Shown here piece after piece: positions 60,764 to 64,000 of a DNA stretch of 64,000 bases. How positions within the stretch are numbered: the first letter of the stretch is position 1; each line of letters starts with the position of its first letter. Location: positions 3,224,001 through 3,288,000 of the forward strand of contig CAVYWJ010000004.1 of the NCBI GenBank assembly GCA_963772315.1, in the 5' to 3' direction. Both the position numbers and the translations under genes were made by a program. The notes beneath the pieces are model-generated. The model was not told where the DNA came from. It did no database searches and saw nothing but the letters and a program-made list of their open reading frames with translations. The stretch is from Haliangium sp963772315. GTDB taxonomy: Bacteria; Myxococcota_A; Polyangia; Haliangiales; Haliangiaceae.

Positions 60764-61431
60764 GACGTCCCTCCGCGACGCTCCAGGTTGCGCCGCAGCT
60801 GCTTCCGTCCGCGGGCATGCCGGCTCTTCACGGTTCCAATGGGAATACTCAGCATCTCTGCGACCTCCTCGTAGCTCAGCTCTTCGATGTCGCAGAGCCA
60901 GACAGTGGTGCGGTAGGGCTCCGAGAGCTCTTGCACGCACTGGAGGAGCAGGGCAGCTTGCTCATGAGAGCTCGTCCAAGACTCGGGATCAGGTACGGGG
61001 GCACCTGAGATCGTATCGAAAAGATTGTAGACCTCCTGCAGAGCTCTGTCGAGCAAGGATCTCCGGCGCGCGGTCCGGCGGATGATCTCGTCATGCTCAT
61101 GGCGGATGACGCCGGCGATCCAGGCCGCAAAGTTGCCGCGCCCGGCATACGACGCGCGACGCTGGTATGCCTTGAGGAGGCTCGTCTGCAGCAGATCCTC
61201 GGCCTGATCGGGCGCCCCGATCAGAGCGATACACAGCCGGTACAGGCGTGGCACCACCGGCGTGATGGCGGCCTCGAAGTCCTCTCGTGTCAGAAGGTGG
61301 ACAGGCGCTGCGTCACTGGCATCGACTCGGCTGTCATCGCTGGCGGAGTCCCTCGCGGGCGCAGGTGCAAACCCGCGTTCGTCCTCCAGCTCCTTCGAGC
61401 CCGGATGCGGCCATGCTTTCGTTATCCGCAT
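60760..61431 (-). CDS. ECF-type RNA polymerase sigma factor
   Basis: About 223 residues from ATG 61431; the frame is open upstream. Region 2 has PRLYRLCIALIGAPDQAEDLLQTSLLKAYQR and FAAWIAGVIRHEHDEIIRR. Region 4 has QELSEPYRTTVWLCDIEELSYEEVAEMLSIPIGTVKSRHARGRKQL, a clear ECF helix-turn-helix. The N-terminal ~45 residues are a charged extension. It is co-transcribed with the putative anti-sigma gene. Its regulon is unknown. Confidence 0.9.
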   Translation of the reverse strand: MRITKAWPHPGSKELEDERGFAPAPARDSASDDSRVDASDAAPVHLLTREDFEAAITPVVPRLYRLCIALIGAPDQAEDLLQTSLLKAYQRRASYAGRGNFAAWIAGVIRHEHDEIIRRTARRRSLLDRALQEVYNLFDTISGAPVPDPESWTSSHEQAALLLQCVQELSEPYRTTVWLCDIEELSYEEVAEMLSIPIGTVKSRHARGRKQLRRNLERRGGTS

Positions 61432-61977
61432 GTGAACAGCAGAGAGTAACAATCCAGGGCTTGGGATTGTAGATGCGCCTCCGTATCTTTCGCGGGGCTC
61501 GGTTCCTGCGCCCTTGAATGGCTTCCTCCTGCGGCTCCGCATGCGGCCAGTGGCGTCGCATCGGCCAGCGTGGCGGCGATGACGTGACGTGCCCTGCACG
61601 TGAGCAACGCGGGGACGAGCAGCCAGGCTTTGATTTCTGTCTAGCACGGTTGCTCATGAAGAACAGCGCCGAGGGAGGTCCTGTGGAGGGTCATGAGTGA
61701 GAGCCGGAGCCCGCTTTCCTGCATTCCCTACACGGCCGTCTCATTCATCGACGACAGCCCGGGCGATGCGCCCGCAACGCCTATCGACTGCGCCTGCTGG
61801 CGTCGCACGGCGACACGCCGAGATGGGAGCGTATGCGCGAAGTACACGCAGAGTCTTCGCAGAAGAAAATGCTCTGCGATATCCTTTCCCCATGACCTCG
61901 TCTCGACGCGTGGGGGACATCGGAGCCGGGGGCTGTTCTCGGAACAAGTGGTTTGCCACTGGCAGGAGGGCCGGCTC
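61432..61977. promoter_or_regulatory. Divergent regulatory gap with nested palindrome
   Basis: 546 bp between the ECF sigma gene (minus) and a histidine kinase gene (plus). A nested palindrome lies at 61848-61877: GCAGAG...CTCTGC surrounds TCTTC-GCA-GAAGA. It is about 100-130 bp upstream of the kinase start and could be an operator. The frame of the kinase is open through much of the gap, but AGGAGG about nine bases before ATG 61978 favours that start. I see no RNA gene. Confidence 0.4.
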
Positions 61978-63603
<1,626 letters not shown>

Positions 63604-63630
63604 GCCGAGCCGGCGGGTCGGGCGCGCCGG

Positions 63631-64000
63631 CTACCACAGCATGACGCTGGCCGAGAGCTGGGCCATGAAGCCCTTCATGACGTCGATCTCGCTGAAGGGC
63701 AGGACATACCCCCCCTCGACGTCGATGCGGACGTTCTGCTGAAACAGCACGTGCACGCCGAGCACGGCCTCGGCGAACCAGTTGACCTCGAGCGAGCGCT
63801 CGGAGAAGCGCCCCAGGTTGCCGCCGTAGTAGGGAATCAGCCAGCTGCGGCTGGCGTTGCCCTCGACCGAGAGGTGGAAGCCGCCGCGAAACAGGGCCAT
63901 GGTCCCGGCGTCGTCCGCGCTCGAGCCGAGCAGGCCGACGTCGAGGAAGAACTTGCCCTGGCTGGGCCCGAAGGCCACGGCGTTATCCGACCAGGTGTAC
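63631..64000 (-). CDS. C-terminal part of a likely outer-membrane beta-barrel protein (5' end outside window)
   Basis: The frame is open to the window edge. The visible ~122 residues alternate polar and hydrophobic residues in short strands (KFFLDVGLLGSSAD, FHLSVEGNASRSWLIPYYGG, LEVNWFAEAVLGVHVLF, VRIDVEGGYVLPF) and end LSASVMLW, a terminal aromatic strand as used by the BAM machinery. No family is recognised. Confidence 0.6.
   Translation of the reverse strand, partial: YTWSDNAVAFGPSQGKFFLDVGLLGSSADDAGTMALFRGGFHLSVEGNASRSWLIPYYGGNLGRFSERSLEVNWFAEAVLGVHVLFQQNVRIDVEGGYVLPFSEIDVMKGFMAQLSASVMLW

Overview
This 64-kb window is a very GC-rich chromosomal segment, roughly 70% GC by eye, from a bacterium that most resembles a myxobacterium (Myxococcota, possibly the Haliangium/Polyangia side). 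The evidence is the gene style rather than any marker gene. There are several Hanks-type Ser/Thr kinases, including a kinase-ATPase-sulfatase-modifying-factor fusion. There is a kinase gene followed by a TPR/PEGA-like protein and an FG-GAP beta-propeller lipoprotein. There are many small lipoproteins with Asp/Ala linkers, an ADYC-type secreted protein, and conserved cores carrying long low-complexity tails.

Layout. 1-3.8 kb: the end of a J-domain-like protein, an AlbA_2/Schlafen-type ATPase and a LamG lipoprotein. 3.8-8.4 kb: an accessory patch. Two nearly identical 610-bp elements with CTAG ends lie in inverted orientation around a 21-bp tandem array, a DUF4863 (hydroxylaminobenzoate-lyase-like) gene and a RegB-type redox kinase. 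The RegA-type regulator starts 15 bp outside the second element. 8.4-21.4 kb: an Nramp-like transporter, kinases, surface lipoproteins and an M48 protease. 21.4-27.7 kb: tRNA-Val(CAC) with promoter and terminator, ridA, acetyl-CoA synthetase, a double DsbA-like protein and another kinase. 27.7-32.3 kb: lipoproteins, a polytopic membrane protein, a 42-bp repeat array and a 1-Cys peroxiredoxin.

32.4-49.2 kb is mostly housekeeping: alr-mlaE-mlaF-mlaD (lipid transport), yceD-rpmF-plsX, a Crp-like regulator, xerC/D, a site-2 protease, scpA, scpB and an RluB-family pseudouridine synthase. The last two carry extreme disordered tails, acidic in ScpB and Gly/Arg-rich in the synthase. 49.6-64 kb: an AhpD-like/PAS/GAF histidine kinase, an inorganic-carbon uptake locus (sulP-dabA-dabB-like-nuoM-like), an ECF sigma/anti-sigma pair, a second histidine kinase and the end of a likely outer-membrane protein.

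Two cross-cutting observations. First, at least eight conserved genes or gene positions are broken by a single extra base; removing that base restores family-typical proteins, so an insertion-prone, under-polished assembly is the most likely cause. Second, three unrelated intergenic arrays share an exact 21-bp period (21, 42, 21), which the gene annotation does not explain.
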